Assembly (NCBI GenBank): GCA_029945445.1
Contig: JAQSCO010000045.1
Location: 115,092 to 179,091, forward strand
DNA from: Lacunisphaera sp.
Lineage (GTDB): Bacteria > Verrucomicrobiota > Verrucomicrobiia > Opitutales > Opitutaceae
Length of the DNA: 64,000 bases
Direction of reading: 5' to 3'
Below the pieces are notes generated by a model. The model did not search any database, was not told where the DNA came from, and worked only from the letters and a program-made list of their open reading frames with translations. The translations under genes were made by a program, and so were the position numbers. Shown here piece by piece: positions 53,215 to 63,271 of the stretch (positions are counted from its first letter, which is position 1; each line of letters opens with the position of its first letter).

Positions 53215-53230
53215 CCCCCCCCCCCCCCCC
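53215..53230. repeat. Homopolymer tract of 16 C (16 G on the kinase strand)
   Basis: An uninterrupted C16 run between two divergent signalling genes. On the kinase strand it reads G16 then AGGGATT and ATG, so it overlaps or directly precedes the ribosome-binding site. Runs this long are prone to slippage and also to sequencing error. Confidence 0.8.
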
Positions 53231-53314
53231 GGCCTCATTGTCGCTAGGAGCTGCTCTTCGGCGGGCGGGACTTTCATTCCATCATTAAGCAAACGGTCTC
53301 GCCGATTTGCGACG

Positions 53315-53343
53315 TTGAATAAGGAGTGAATCGCGATTACATT
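53315..53343 (+). promoter_or_regulatory. Possible promoter of the response-regulator gene
   Basis: TTGAAT (53315-53320), 17-base spacer, TACATT (53338-53343). The transcript would start about 20 bases before the ATG at 53372. Confidence 0.45.
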
Positions 53344-53371
53344 TTGCCGTAACTTGAGCATCGCCCCAAAA

Positions 53372-54487
53372 ATGATCCTCGTGGTGGAGAACGAGCGACT
53401 GGTGGCGGCCGATCTGAAGATGCAGCTTGAACGCCTGGGATATGGGGTGAGCGGCCCGGTCGCCACCGGCGAGGCGGTGTTGGCCCAGGTCGCCGCCCAC
53501 GCGCCCGACCTCATCCTGATGGATGTCATGCTCGACGGAGCAATGGATGGCATTGCCGCGGCGCGAGCGCTGCCGAAGCACCCCGTGATTCCGGTGGTGT
53601 TTCTCACCGCGCACTCCGATCGACCGACCGTGCAACGTGCCGGGGAAGGCGCACCCTACGGGTATATCATCAAGCCTTTCACCCCCGCGGAACTAGGGAT
53701 CGCGGTTGAGATGGCGTTTCACCGTGTCGCCGCCGAGGAGCAACTGCGCCAGGCGGAAGCCCGGAGCTACGAGGCCCAGCGTTTGGACGCCCTTGCCGCG
53801 GTGACCGCGGCGGGGCAAGATGAAGAGAGGCTCCGGGCCCTGACCCGCAACTTGATGGAGGAGCAGGAAGCCGAGCGCGGACGTTTGGCCCTCGAATTGC
53901 ACGACAACGTGACGCAACCACTCAGTGCCATTGCGTTTCGCGGCGAAGCGCAGGCCCGCAAGCTCAGGGCGCGCGACGCTCCGGCAAAGAGCGAACAGCG
54001 GGCTCTCCTGCAATTGATCGGTGAGACCGCCGTGGTGGCCGAACGCATCTCGCGCAAGCTGCGACCCGGCGTGCTGGATCTGCTGGGCCTCGATGCCGCG
54101 TTGCACGAGATCAGCACAGAGTTCACCAAACGAACGGGCGTGCCGATCAAACTGGACTGTGCGCCGCTCGGTGAGCGGCTGCCAGCCAACATCGAACTCA
54201 CGCTTTGCCGCAGCGTCCAGGAAGCCTTGGAAAACGTGGAGGCACACGCCCACGCTCAGCACGTCAACCTGCGCCTGACGAAGCAGGGGAAAAACGTTGA
54301 GTTGGCGATTGGCGACGACGGCGTCGGTTTTGATCAAGATCATCTGCCGACCAAGAGCGAAGCGGCGCGCGGCCTTGGCTTGTTCGGCATGCGCGAACGG
54401 GTGGCGGCCGCCGGCGGCGCCCTGAGCGTCAAGTCTGCTCCGGGTCAAGGCACCACCATTTGCGCGCGGATTCTGCTTGGCGGTTGA
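53372..54487 (+). CDS. Hybrid: response-regulator receiver plus HisKA_3/NarX-type kinase
   Basis: About 371 residues from ATG 53372; a TTG at 53354 is another candidate. Residues 1-120 are a receiver domain: MILVVENERLVAADLKMQLE, LILMDVMLDGAMDG with the phospho-Asp (near 50) and PYGYIIKPFTPAELG with the conserved Lys. After a linker comes a HisKA_3 domain (LALELHDNVTQPLSAIAFRG) and an ATPase domain (IGDDGVGFDQDH, GLGLFGMRERV). A receiver fused ahead of a NarX-like kinase suggests a phosphorelay node, likely fed by the divergent membrane kinase. The protein lacks a DNA-binding domain. Confidence 0.9.
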   Translation: MILVVENERLVAADLKMQLERLGYGVSGPVATGEAVLAQVAAHAPDLILMDVMLDGAMDGIAAARALPKHPVIPVVFLTAHSDRPTVQRAGEGAPYGYIIKPFTPAELGIAVEMAFHRVAAEEQLRQAEARSYEAQRLDALAAVTAAGQDEERLRALTRNLMEEQEAERGRLALELHDNVTQPLSAIAFRGEAQARKLRARDAPAKSEQRALLQLIGETAVVAERISRKLRPGVLDLLGLDAALHEISTEFTKRTGVPIKLDCAPLGERLPANIELTLCRSVQEALENVEAHAHAQHVNLRLTKQGKNVELAIGDDGVGFDQDHLPTKSEAARGLGLFGMRERVAAAGGALSVKSAPGQGTTICARILLGG

Positions 54488-54824
54488 TGCCGCGCTGCGC
54501 GTTCGGCGCCTTGCTCAGCAAAATCGCACCTCGGCGGGCGCGTTTTGCTCGTCCCAGAAACTGCCGGCTCGGCACGAGACACTCTTCCTCCCGCCAAGCG
54601 GACGGCATTGCCTCTGGCGCAGTGGAGTCAGGCAGAGAGGCCTCCAAGGCTCGGATCATCCCGGCGGCTGACAACAGTCCCCAGTCCTCTGCCCTGACGC
54701 GCGGCGTCGGGTAGGGCCTATCACCGTCGAGAAGCAAAATTGCACCACCACTGAGGCCGTCGGGATCGCCGCCGGGCATTGTCGACCCATTGTCGCCACA
54801 GCCGGTTTGGCAAAAGTCGGCGCC
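54488..54824. other. Gene-poor right end of the islet
   Basis: No credible gene. A reverse-strand frame is open from about 54429 to 54839 but shows no start signal, no recognisable motif and odd composition. It could be the relic of a lost gene such as an integrase, but nothing in the translation supports that. Confidence 0.4.
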
Positions 54825-54856
54825 AAAAAAACCCCGCAACCTTCAGGGCGGCGGGG
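54825..54856 (-). terminator. Terminator after tRNA-Asp
   Basis: Reverse strand CCCCGC/GCGGGG stem with a 13-base loop, then seven T residues, eight bases past the CCA of tRNA-Asp. Confidence 0.8.
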
Positions 54857-54863
54857 CATAAAC

Positions 54864-54940
54864 TGGCGGGATGGACGAGACTCGAACTCGCGACCTTCTG
54901 CGTGACAGGCAGACGCTCTAACCAACTGAGCTACCACCCC
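54864..54940 (-). tRNA. tRNA-Asp (GTC)
   Basis: 77 nt on the reverse strand: acceptor GGGGTGG/CCATCCC with one G-T pair, anticodon stem TCTGC/GCAGA, loop CTGTCAC (anticodon GTC), T arm GCGAG-TTCGAGT-CTCGT, discriminator G and encoded CCA. Its 3' half is repeated at 51619. Confidence 0.96.
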
Positions 54941-54985
54941 GTGAATCGGGAAAGAGGCGGCAACGTAGATTCCGAGGGAGGGGTG

Positions 54986-55957
54986 TCAAGCGTCCTTTGG
55001 AAACTCACTTTGGACCTTTTTTTGGAAGAATTTCAGCGCGTCTTCCCGGTCCCGGGCGATCTGGGCCCGAAGTTCGTCCATGCTGCCGAACTTGCTTTCC
55101 GGGCGCAGGAAATGGAGCCAGTTGACCGTGATTTTCGCCCCGTAAGTGAGCGCCGAATCGTCGAGCAAATGCACTTCCAGCCGCGGCTGCGTCGCCGCCC
55201 CGACCGTCGGGCGCAGGCCGTAGTTGGCCACGCCGCGCAGCACCTGGCCCGTGACCGTCGGCACCTCCACGGCATACACGCCGTAACAAGGCCGGAAGTC
55301 CGGCGCCCACGCGATGTTCAGCGTCGGGAACCCCATGGTGCGGCCGAGCTGCTGGCCGCGTTCGACCAGCCCCTCCGCAAAATAGGAATAGCCCAGCAGC
55401 GCGTTGACCTCGGCGATGGCGCCGGCCGCCAGCAGTTCCCGGATGCGCGAGCTGCTGATCGGCGCGCCGTTGTGGTTGAGCCGCGGCGCGCTGAACACCG
55501 CCACCCCCTGCGGGCGTGCGTCCTCGACGAGGAGGGCCACGTCGCCCGTGCGCCCGCGGCCGAAGCGCCAGTTCTCGCCGACATAGACCGCCGACAGGGT
55601 CGGCAGGCTGCGCTTGAGCAGCGCGACGAATTCCCGCGCGTCCACCGCCGCGAACTCGCGGGAAAAATTCTGCTCGATGAGAAAATCGATGCCCAGCCGC
55701 GCCAGCACGGCGCGCTTCATCCCGGGCGGCATGAGCAGCCGCGTCGGGTTCTCCGGCCGGAAGAGCGTGCTGGGATGCGGCCAGAAGGTCAGCACGCCGG
55801 CCAGGCCGCCGCTGCGCCGCGCGGAATGGAGGGCGGACTCGATGACCGACTGGTGCCCGAGGTGCAGGCCGTCGAACATGCCGATGGCCAGGTGCAGGGG
55901 TTGCGCCGGCAGTGTCGCCGCGCGGGCCAGGCCGTCGAACTGGAGCCGCGGGTTCAC
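54986..55957 (-). CDS. ribF: Bifunctional riboflavin kinase / FAD synthetase
   Basis: A 323-residue protein from the GTG at 55957, which overlaps the truB stop (GTGA). The N-terminal FAD synthetase part has [26 protein letters not shown] and [17 protein letters not shown], then [13 protein letters not shown]. The C-terminal riboflavin kinase part has [20 protein letters not shown] (GxPTxN motif) and YGVYAVEV, and ends in a conserved LRPESKF segment. It makes FMN and FAD. It is the last gene of the nusA operon. Confidence 0.96.
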   Translation of the reverse strand: MNPRLQFDGLARAATLPAQPLHLAIGMFDGLHLGHQSVIESALHSARRSGGLAGVLTFWPHPSTLFRPENPTRLLMPPGMKRAVLARLGIDFLIEQNFSREFAAVDAREFVALLKRSLPTLSAVYVGENWRFGRGRTGDVALLVEDARPQGVAVFSAPRLNHNGAPISSSRIRELLAAGAIAEVNALLGYSYFAEGLVERGQQLGRTMGFPTLNIAWAPDFRPCYGVYAVEVPTVTGQVLRGVANYGLRPTVGAATQPRLEVHLLDDSALTYGAKITVNWLHFLRPESKFGSMDELRAQIARDREDALKFFQKKVQSEFPKDA

Positions 55958-56682
55958 AGCGCCACGCTGGGCGCCGCCTGGTAAACCGGGATGAGGCGCT
56001 TTTCGATTTCCGGCAGGGACAGCGCCTCGATCTGGTCGAGCGGGAGGCACTGATCGATCGTGAACTTGCCGCTGGCCGTGCGGCGCAGGGCCGAGAGATG
56101 CGCGCCAGGGCCGAGTTTCTGCCCGAGGTCGCCCGCCACCGTGCGCACATAGGTGCCCTTGGTGCAATCGAGGCGGAAGGTCAGCTTCGGCAGCGCGAAC
56201 GAGAGCAGGTCGAACGCGGCGATGCGGATGAAGCGCGGCTCGCGCTCCACTACCTCGCCCTTGCGTGCCAGGTGGTAGAGCTTCACGCCGCCGATCTTGA
56301 TTGCCGAGTGCATGGGCGGGATCTGGTATTGGTCGCCGAGGAAGGTCTTCATCGTCTCACGCACGTGGGCTTCCGCCAGCTCCGGCACGGGGCGGGTTTC
56401 CATGATCTCGCCCTCGGCGTCCTGCGAGTCGGTGATGACGCCCAGCGTGGCCTCGCCCTCGTAGACCTTGTCGACGCTCATCAGGTATTGGGAAATGCGC
56501 GTGGCCTTGCCGATGAGCATGACCAGCACGCCGGTCGCCATCGGGTCGAGCGTGCCGGCGTGGCCGATCTTCTTCATCTGCAGCTTGCGGCGCAGGTGGT
56601 AGACCACGTCGTGCGAGGTGAGTCCCTTGGGCTTGTCCACCAGCAGGACGCCCTCCATCTCCTTCGGCGGTTGCAGGCTCAT
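55954..56682 (-). CDS. truB: tRNA pseudouridine(55) synthase
   Basis: A 242-residue protein from ATG 56682, overlapping the previous stop (ATGA). Motifs: [40 protein letters not shown] with the catalytic Asp, and [20 protein letters not shown]. TruB modifies U55 in the T loop of tRNAs. The C-terminal PUA domain of E. coli TruB is absent, as in many compact family members. It is in the usual position after rbfA and nrnA. Confidence 0.97.
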   Translation of the reverse strand: MSLQPPKEMEGVLLVDKPKGLTSHDVVYHLRRKLQMKKIGHAGTLDPMATGVLVMLIGKATRISQYLMSVDKVYEGEATLGVITDSQDAEGEIMETRPVPELAEAHVRETMKTFLGDQYQIPPMHSAIKIGGVKLYHLARKGEVVEREPRFIRIAAFDLLSFALPKLTFRLDCTKGTYVRTVAGDLGQKLGPGAHLSALRRTASGKFTIDQCLPLDQIEALSLPEIEKRLIPVYQAAPSVAL

Positions 56683-57674
56683 TTCTTGGCGGCGTCGACT
56701 TCGGCCAGCCGGCGGATGATGGCCGCGACGAGCTTCGGGTAAAAACCGGCCAGCGTGTCCGGACAATTCAGGCCGGCGGCGCTGGCGTGGCCGCCGCCGC
56801 CGAACTGGGCCGCGATCGTGTCGACGCGATAGGTGGCATTCTTGGCGCGGAGGCTGGCCTTGATGGTGCCGGGCCGCTCCTCGATGAGCACGCCGATCTC
56901 GACGCCCTCGATCGAGCGCGCGTAGTCGACCAGGCCCTCGGTGTCCTCCACCGTGGCGTCGACCTCCTCAAAGATGCCTTGCGGGAGCACGCCGATGCAG
57001 AAGCGGCCGCCGCCCTCGAGCTTGAGGGAGCTGATGTAGTGCTGCAGCAGCTTCAGCTTGCCGGAGGATTCGCGTTCGAAGAGCTCCATGCCGGCCTGCG
57101 CCGGGTTGGCGCCCTTCGCCACGAGATCGCCGCAGATCTTGAAGACGCGGTGCGTGGTCGAGGGGAAGCGGAACTGGCCGGTATCGGTCATGATGCCGGT
57201 GTAGAGCGCCTGCGCCGTGGTCGGGTCGACCTCGATGTCGGCGTCGAAGAACATCCCCGCCAGGATCTCGGCCGTGGCGGCCGAGCCGGTGTCGACGAAG
57301 TTGCGCTTGGCGAAGCCCCCGTTCGAGACGTGGTGGTCGAAGCACGCCAGCGGCGCCGGATAGAGGAGCTTCACCTTCTCGCCGGCCCGGCCGTGATCGG
57401 CGCAGTCGGTGAAGATGGCCAGCCGGCCGGGCGGCAATTCGTCACGCGAGAAAAAGGGCGTGTCGCCGATCAGGAACTTGATGCGCCGCGGCACCGGGTC
57501 CGGGTTCATGCACACGGCGTCGATCCCGAGCGAGATGAGCACGCGGCAGAGCGCGACCTGCGAGCCGATGCAGTCGCCGTCGGGCCGCTGGTGGCCGATC
57601 ACGACGACCTTCTGGTCCTCGAGCTCCTGCAGGAGGACGGCGAAGCGCCCGGCGAACTTGGTGAAGTAGCTCAC
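56679..57674 (-). CDS. nrnA: DHH/DHHA1 phosphoesterase (NrnA / pAp phosphatase-like)
   Basis: A 331-residue protein. The DHH domain has [33 protein letters not shown] and CFDHHVSN (DHH); the DHHA1 domain ends in [12 protein letters not shown]. NrnA proteins hydrolyse nanoRNA and pAp; related members cut c-di-AMP or its product pApA. It is overlapped by truB (ATGA) and by rbfA upstream (four bases), giving a tightly coupled row. A c-di-AMP synthase gene is in the same window, at 3975. Confidence 0.92.
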   Translation of the reverse strand: MSYFTKFAGRFAVLLQELEDQKVVVIGHQRPDGDCIGSQVALCRVLISLGIDAVCMNPDPVPRRIKFLIGDTPFFSRDELPPGRLAIFTDCADHGRAGEKVKLLYPAPLACFDHHVSNGGFAKRNFVDTGSAATAEILAGMFFDADIEVDPTTAQALYTGIMTDTGQFRFPSTTHRVFKICGDLVAKGANPAQAGMELFERESSGKLKLLQHYISSLKLEGGGRFCIGVLPQGIFEEVDATVEDTEGLVDYARSIEGVEIGVLIEERPGTIKASLRAKNATYRVDTIAAQFGGGGHASAAGLNCPDTLAGFYPKLVAAIIRRLAEVDAAKK

Positions 57675-58024
57675 GACGGCTTGCCTTCCCGGCGGTCGAT
57701 CTCGCTCAGCAACGCCTCGATCCGCAGCGTGCGGGGCGCGTGGTTGTCATGCACGAAGGCCAGCAGCGGCACGTGGCGGAGGATGACGTTCTTCGCCACG
57801 GTCTCGCGGATCGCGTCGCGCCGCCCGACCAGCCATTTGCCGGCTTTTTTGGCGGCCGTCTCGTCGCCGAGCACGGAGTAGAAAATCTTCGCCTCGCGCA
57901 GGTCGCCGGTGACCTCGACGCCCGTGATGGTGATGGCCACCGCCTCGCTGCTGTAGCGCTTGCGCAGGAACGCGCTGATTTCGCGCTGCATCAGCTCATT
58001 GACGCGGAGGAGTCGGTTGCTCAT
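57671..58024 (-). CDS. rbfA: Ribosome-binding factor A
   Basis: A 117-residue protein: SNRLLRVNELMQREISAFLR, VTGVEVTGDLREAKIFYSV-like core (ITGVEVTGDLREAKIFYSVL) and the C-terminal HDNHAPRTLRIEALLSEI. It assists late maturation of the 30S subunit and cold adaptation. It stands between infB (87-base spacer with an AT-rich inverted repeat) and nrnA, with a four-base overlap. Confidence 0.95.
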   Translation of the reverse strand: MSNRLLRVNELMQREISAFLRKRYSSEAVAITITGVEVTGDLREAKIFYSVLGDETAAKKAGKWLVGRRDAIRETVAKNVILRHVPLLAFVHDNHAPRTLRIEALLSEIDRREGKPS

Positions 58025-58039
58025 CGGATTTTCGTTTCG

Positions 58040-58114
58040 GATTCTTGATTTTCGATTTCTGAGAGCAACCGTTTTCCGGCAGGCGAAGCCCGCGAAGCCA
58101 AAATCAAAAATCAG
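58040..58114. repeat. AT-rich inverted repeat between infB and rbfA
   Basis: GATTCTTGATTTTCGATTTC on one side and CCAAAATCAAAAATCAG on the other, inverse in sense with mismatches. The right arm runs over the infB stop codon. Confidence 0.5.
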
Positions 58115-60546
58115 AGCGACGCCCGGACCTTCTGGATTTCAAAGCACTCGATCTTGTCGCCCGGCTGGTAGCCATCGTAGCCGTCGAGGCGGATGCCGCA
58201 CTCGAGGCCCGCGCGGACCTCGTTGGCGTCGTCCTTGAAGCGGCGCAGCGTGCCGACCTTGCCCTCGAAGACGCTGTCCTTGCCGCGGCGGACGCGGGCG
58301 GCGGAGTTGCGGGTGATCTTGCCCTCGGTGACGAGGCAGCCCGCGACGAAGCCCTTGGCGACCGGGAACACCTGGCGCACCTCGGCGCCGCCGGTCTTGT
58401 TTTCCTTGAGATCGGGGTCGAGCAGGTCGGCCATCAGCTCCTTCACGCGGTCGCCGAGCTCGTAGATGATCGCGAAGCTCTCGATGATGACGCCGGCGTG
58501 CTTGGCCACCGCGACGACGCCGTTTTCCTGCTTCGTGTTGAAACCGATGATGAGCGCCTTGGCCGCGCTGGCCATCTGGACGTCGTTCTTGCTGATGATG
58601 CCCACGTCGGAGGCGACGATGTCGAGCGAGACCTTGGTGCTCTTGATGCCCTCGAGCACGCTCTTCACGGCCTCGAGCGAACCGTAGACGTCGGACTTGA
58701 TGACGACGCGCAGGGTCTTGGCCTGGGTGGCGGCGATGTTGGCGAAAAGGGCGTCGATCGACGTGTCCTTCGGGACGGCGTCCTCGGTGACCGTCTCCTT
58801 CTTGAGGCGGTGCTCCTCCTCCTCGGCGAGGTTCTCGGCCTCGCGGGCGTTCTTCACGACGGTGAACTTGGAACCGGAATCCGGCGAACCGGACCAGCCG
58901 ATGACGCGCACGGGCATGGCCGGCAGCGCCTCCTTCACGGTGTTGCCCTGGTCGTCGAACATGGCGCGGACCTTGGCGAAATGCGGGCCGCACACGATGG
59001 CGTCGCCGACGCGGAGCGTGCCGCGCTGGACGATGACGGTCGCGAGCGGGCCGCGGCCCACGTCGACCTGCGACTCGATGACGACGCCGCTGGCCTCGGC
59101 CTTCGGGTTGGCCTTGAGCTCGAGCACGTCGGCCTGCAGCAAAATCATTTCCAGCAGCTCGGTGATGCCCTGGCCCTTGAGGGCGGACACCGGCACGGTG
59201 ACGGTTTCCCCACCCCAGTCCTCGGGGGCGATCTGGCGCTCCTGCATCTGCTGCTTCACGCGGTCGATGTTGGCGCCCTTCACGTCCATCTTGTTGACGG
59301 CGACCATGAGGGCGACCTTGGCGTCCTGCGCGTGCTTCAGCGCCTCGTCGGTCTGCGGCATGAAGCCGTCATCCGCCGCGACGACGAGCACCGCGATGTC
59401 GGTGACCGAGGCGCCGCGCGCGCGCATCTTGGTGAAGGCCGCGTGGCCGGGGGTGTCGAGGAAGGTGATCTGGCGGCCGTTGTGCTCGACCTGGTAGGCG
59501 CCGATGTGCTGCGTGATGCCGCCCGCCTCGCCCTCGGCGACATGCGCCTTGCGGATGGCGTCGAGCAGGGAGGTCTTGCCGTGGTCGACGTGGCCCATGA
59601 TGACCACGACCGGCGGACGGAGCGTGAGATTCTTGATGTCCTCCTCGCGCGCCTTCTCGGCCTTGTTGATCTTGGCCTTCTCCGGCGTGATAACCGGCAC
59701 GGGGGCCTCGCCGCGGTGCTTGATGTCGAGGAGGAAGCCGTGCTTCTCGCCCAGCTTGGTGGCGACGGCCTCGTCGATCGACTGGTTCATCGACGCGAAG
59801 ATGCTCATCTCCATCAGTTCCGAGATGAGCTTGAACGGCTTGAGGCCGAGCGCGACGGCGAAGTCCCGCACGATGATCGGCGGCTTGAGATGGATGATTT
59901 TGACCCCACCCTCCTCGGTGACCGTGATGGCGGTGGCCGACGGGGCGGCGGCCGTCGACAGCGGCGGGGCGGGGCGGAAGGCCGGCGGCGCGGACGGACG
60001 GGCGGACGGGACCGGCGGCGGCGCGATGGGGGCCTTGGACATCGGGGGCGGCGCGACGGGCGCGGGCCGCGGGGCAAACGCCGCCGGGGCCGGGCGCGGC
60101 GACATCGGAGCGGCTGAAAGGGGGCGCGGGGCGACCGGCAGCGGGGCCTTCATCTGCGGCGCGGGCGGCGGCGGCTTGGGCGCGGACACCGGCGCCGGCG
60201 GCTGGGCGGCGGCTTTAGCCGCGGCGAGGGCCTTGGCGGCCTCTTCCTTCTCGCGGGTGATGTCCTGGACCGTCTTCACGAAGACCCCGGCGGGCAGTTT
60301 CACGTGCGAAGCCTCGCCCATCAGCGGCGCCGTGGCGTGCGGGGCCTCGGCCACTGGCGCGGCCGGGGCCGGCGCGGCGGCGGGCTTGCCGTATTTCTTC
60401 TCGATCTCGTCGTAGTAGATTTTGCTGACCGTGCTCGAAACCGACTTGGTATCCGCCGCGACATAGCCCTGCTCCTTGAGCCAGGACAACATGTCCTTGG
60501 GCTCAATGTTGTATTGCTTGGCGATCTCGTGGATACGGGCACTCAT
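58111..60546 (-). CDS. infB: Translation initiation factor IF-2
   Basis: An 811-residue protein. The N-terminal IF2N helix bundle ([20 protein letters not shown]) is followed by a long Pro/Ala-rich linker (about 55-200), then the GTPase with G1 [21 protein letters not shown]3 [11 protein letters not shown] and G4 NKMD. Domains II-IV follow, ending in [16 protein letters not shown]-2 brings fMet-tRNA to the 30S subunit. The Pro-rich linker is the usual variable part. It is downstream of nusA (42-base spacer). Confidence 0.97.
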   Translation of the reverse strand: MSARIHEIAKQYNIEPKDMLSWLKEQGYVAADTKSVSSTVSKIYYDEIEKKYGKPAAAPAPAAPVAEAPHATAPLMGEASHVKLPAGVFVKTVQDITREKEEAAKALAAAKAAAQPPAPVSAPKPPPPAPQMKAPLPVAPRPLSAAPMSPRPAPAAFAPRPAPVAPPPMSKAPIAPPPVPSARPSAPPAFRPAPPLSTAAAPSATAITVTEEGGVKIIHLKPPIIVRDFAVALGLKPFKLISELMEMSIFASMNQSIDEAVATKLGEKHGFLLDIKHRGEAPVPVITPEKAKINKAEKAREEDIKNLTLRPPVVVIMGHVDHGKTSLLDAIRKAHVAEGEAGGITQHIGAYQVEHNGRQITFLDTPGHAAFTKMRARGASVTDIAVLVVAADDGFMPQTDEALKHAQDAKVALMVAVNKMDVKGANIDRVKQQMQERQIAPEDWGGETVTVPVSALKGQGITELLEMILLQADVLELKANPKAEASGVVIESQVDVGRGPLATVIVQRGTLRVGDAIVCGPHFAKVRAMFDDQGNTVKEALPAMPVRVIGWSGSPDSGSKFTVVKNAREAENLAEEEEHRLKKETVTEDAVPKDTSIDALFANIAATQAKTLRVVIKSDVYGSLEAVKSVLEGIKSTKVSLDIVASDVGIISKNDVQMASAAKALIIGFNTKQENGVVAVAKHAGVIIESFAIIYELGDRVKELMADLLDPDLKENKTGGAEVRQVFPVAKGFVAGCLVTEGKITRNSAARVRRGKDSVFEGKVGTLRRFKDDANEVRAGLECGIRLDGYDGYQPGDKIECFEIQKVRASL

Positions 60547-60588
60547 TCAGTATTTTGGGGCGCGGAAAAAATGGGCTGGGTGATCTGT

Positions 60589-61815
60589 TCAGGAACCAGA
60601 AACCTTGGCGATGAGGCCGGCGGCCTCCTCCTCGGTGAAACCGAAGCCGACGAGGTCGGACGCCTCGACGCCCTCGAAGGCGGCGGGCGAGTTGATGCCG
60701 TTGGCGACGAGGCGCTCGGCGACGGCCTTGTCGAAGCCGTAGGTGCCGACGAACAGGGCGATGGCCTGCGCGCGCGGGTCGGCGGCGACGACCTTGAACT
60801 CCTCGATGTCGAGGCGCCAGCCCACGAGGCGGGAGGTCAGGCGGGCGTTCTGGCCCTTGCGGCCGATGGCGACGGCGAGGTCGTCGTTCACCACGCGGAC
60901 AAGCAGGCGCTTGTTCTTTTCGTCGAGGATGATCTCGCGCGGCACGGCCGGCTTGAGGGCCTCGATGAGCATTTCCTTCGTGTCGGCGTGGTAGGGAATG
61001 ATGTCGATCTTCTCGCCGCCGAGCTCGCGCACGATGCTCTTCACCCGGGCGCCGCGGGCGCCGACGCAGGCGCCGACCGGGTCGACCTTCGGGTCGGTGC
61101 TCGTGACGGCGATCTTCGTGCGGTAACCGGGCTCGCGGGCGAAGGCCTCGATCTTGACGGTGCCGTCGGCGATCTCGGTGACCTCGAGCTCGAAAAGGCG
61201 GCGGACAAACTTGGGGCTGGCGCGGCTGAGGATGATCTCGGGGCCGCGGCTGCTGTTCTCGATCTCGAGCAGGATGCAGCGGATGCGCTCGCCGGGGGCG
61301 TATTCCTCGCCGGGGACCTGTTCCTTGCCCGGCATGACGGCCTCGGCCTTGCCGAGGTCGATGAAGAGGTCGTTGCGCTCGCGGCGGCGCACGGTGCCGC
61401 TGACGATGTCGCCGACGGAATCCTTGAAGTCGTCGTAGATGCGTTCCTTCTCGAAGGCGCGCAGACGCTGCATGATCGCCTGCCGCGCGGTCTGCGCGGC
61501 GATGCGGCCGAGGTAGGACGGATCGATTTCCCGGTCGATGGTGTCACCGATGACGGCGCCCGGCTTGAAGACCTGCGCCTTCTCGACGTGGATCTGCAGC
61601 TTCGGGTCGGACACGGAATCAACCACCTTGAGCTGGGACCAGGCGTTCAGCTGGCCGTTCTTCGGGTTGATCTCGATCTTGAGCTCCTGGCCCGAGTTAA
61701 CGCCCTTCAACGCCGCCGTCTTGATGGCATTGACGATGGTGGAGATCATGTCGGCACGGGGAATGCCCTTCTCCTTCTCCATGTATTCGAGGACGGACAG
61801 GATTTCGCTGCTCAT
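60589..61815 (-). CDS. nusA: Transcription termination/antitermination factor NusA
   Basis: A 408-residue protein: N-terminal RNA-polymerase-binding domain (1-130), S1 domain (about 135-200), two KH domains (about 205-345; [40 protein letters not shown]) and one short C-terminal helix-hairpin unit. NusA increases pausing and intrinsic termination. The gene heads a six-gene operon. No rimP is present upstream, where it usually is. A leader terminator and a strong promoter lie just ahead. Confidence 0.97.
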   Translation of the reverse strand: MSSEILSVLEYMEKEKGIPRADMISTIVNAIKTAALKGVNSGQELKIEINPKNGQLNAWSQLKVVDSVSDPKLQIHVEKAQVFKPGAVIGDTIDREIDPSYLGRIAAQTARQAIMQRLRAFEKERIYDDFKDSVGDIVSGTVRRRERNDLFIDLGKAEAVMPGKEQVPGEEYAPGERIRCILLEIENSSRGPEIILSRASPKFVRRLFELEVTEIADGTVKIEAFAREPGYRTKIAVTSTDPKVDPVGACVGARGARVKSIVRELGGEKIDIIPYHADTKEMLIEALKPAVPREIILDEKNKRLLVRVVNDDLAVAIGRKGQNARLTSRLVGWRLDIEEFKVVAADPRAQAIALFVGTYGFDKAVAERLVANGINSPAAFEGVEASDLVGFGFTEEEAAGLIAKVSGS

Positions 61816-61835
61816 GGTGTGTTTTGATTAATGGG

Positions 61836-61863
61836 AAAAAAAAGGCGGACCCGAGGGCCCACC
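61836..61863 (-). terminator. Intrinsic terminator in the nusA leader (possible attenuator)
   Basis: Reverse strand GGTGGGCCC/GGGTCCGCC (9 pairs, two G-T) then eight T residues, 21 bases before the nusA ATG and about 25 bases after the predicted start of transcription. Confidence 0.85.
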
Positions 61864-61895
61864 TTTTAGAAAGTGAACTAGTTATATGGGGGCGG

Positions 61896-61925
61896 AAGAT
61901 ATTGCGTCGCGCGAACGCTTGTCAA
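61896..61925 (-). promoter_or_regulatory. Strong sigma-70 promoter of the nusA operon
   Basis: Reverse strand TTGACA (61925-61920), 18-base spacer, TATCTT (61901-61896). It lies in the 133-base spacer between the DUF2851 stop and nusA, so nusA has its own promoter. Confidence 0.8.
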
Positions 61926-61948
61926 GCCCCCGGCAAGTTTTCTCTGCG

Positions 61949-63148
61949 TCAGCGACTTGCGCGGGCCTCGCATTCCAAAATCCAGCCCAGCAAACCCTGC
62001 GCCCAGCCATGGCAGAGCGGCTGGTCGGCCAGGCCGGCCAACCCAAGTTTCGGCATGATTTTTTTCACCGGATCCGGCACATCGCCCAGAAACCAGTGAA
62101 ACCACGCGCCAAACCGGTCCTCGCCGGTCTCGGCGGTCACCAACGGCAGGAAACCGTCGCACACGAGGTTGTCCAACCGGGTGCCGCCGACCGCCTCCCC
62201 GGTGAGGTCGCGCGCGAAGGTCTCGCGCAATTTTTTCAGCTGCAGCGCCTGCCGGGCGGGTTTTGTCGGGGCGAGCGCCTTCGCCTCCGCCGGGAGGGCC
62301 ATGCGCCGCAACTGCTCCGGCCAGTCCGGCCGCGCCGCGGCCCACTGGTGATACTGCCGCAGCCGCGTGAGCGGATGGTTGGCCGGACGCACGCCCTGCA
62401 ATTGCCAGGCCGCCCCGCCCGCCGCGAAAACTTCCTCCGGCTTCACTCCCGCCCACGACTGCAGCGGAAACTGCGCGGCGATCCGCAGCATCGCCGCGCG
62501 GTTCTGCCGGTAGCCGAAAACCTCCAGCGCGGTGTGATGCGCCGCGTCCGTCCAGCCGAGTTTGCCTATGCGCACCTTGGCGAAGCGCACCTTTTGCCGC
62601 CAGCGCTCCGTCGCATGGCCGTGCAGCAGCGGCCGCAGCTCCGTCGCCGGCAGAGCCGCGAGCCCGGCGAACCGTTCCCACTCGTCGCGGGCGGTGATGT
62701 TCTCGAGCGCGTCGTCCGACGCGTATTCCTCGAGGTCGCGGTGCAGCAGCGGCAGGAGCACGAGCGTCGGAATCTCGCGGCCATCGCGGTGCACCACGGG
62801 TTTCCCGCCGGCCGCCAGCGGAAACAAAACCACGTGCAACGCCACGTTGTCGTAGGCGCGGTCCGCCGCGTGGCCATGGGCGCGCCAGTCCGCCGCGTGG
62901 AAGTGCACCTCCACATCGCCGGTGACCGTTCCGCCACCGATCACCAGCCGGGCCGCGCGAAAGTCCGGCCCGCCGAGCAGGTTCCATTGGCCCGTGAAGC
63001 GGATCTCCAGCGGCCGCCCGTCGGCGAGCACCAGCCGGTGCTGGGCAAAGTCGCCGCGCAGCCAGATCTTCTGCACGACGCGCTCGGTGAGCGTGAACGG
63101 GCCGTAGAGGCCCGACATTTCCGCGACATGATGGTTCGTTGAGGCCAT
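61949..63148 (-). CDS. DUF2851 protein
   Basis: A 399-residue protein of unknown function. The DUF2851 features are clear: LTERVVQKIWLRGDF, TGQWNLLGGPDFRAARLVIG, GDVEVHFHAADWRAHGH and AYDNVALHVVLFPL near the N-terminus, and a helical second half. Conserved His and Asp residues in HFHAADWRAHGHAADRAYD suggest a metal-binding or enzymatic site, but no reaction is known. It is found mostly in Bacteroidota and Verrucomicrobiota. The nusA promoter lies just past its stop. Confidence 0.85.
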   Translation of the reverse strand: MASTNHHVAEMSGLYGPFTLTERVVQKIWLRGDFAQHRLVLADGRPLEIRFTGQWNLLGGPDFRAARLVIGGGTVTGDVEVHFHAADWRAHGHAADRAYDNVALHVVLFPLAAGGKPVVHRDGREIPTLVLLPLLHRDLEEYASDDALENITARDEWERFAGLAALPATELRPLLHGHATERWRQKVRFAKVRIGKLGWTDAAHHTALEVFGYRQNRAAMLRIAAQFPLQSWAGVKPEEVFAAGGAAWQLQGVRPANHPLTRLRQYHQWAAARPDWPEQLRRMALPAEAKALAPTKPARQALQLKKLRETFARDLTGEAVGGTRLDNLVCDGFLPLVTAETGEDRFGAWFHWFLGDVPDPVKKIMPKLGLAGLADQPLCHGWAQGLLGWILECEARASR

Positions 63149-63271
63149 GGGATCCGCACCCGCCGCATGGCCCGCGCGACGAACTTGCGACGGAAGACTG
63201 GGCGAAAGACCCCGGAGACGGCGAGACGAAACACGCGCCGGGTGGAAAGAGGAACTTCCCGGAGGCGGAGG

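Noticed and set aside
54429-54839. 136-codon reverse frame at the right end of the islet
   Set aside because: No motif, no start signal, overlaps the end of the hybrid kinase gene and the tRNA terminator.
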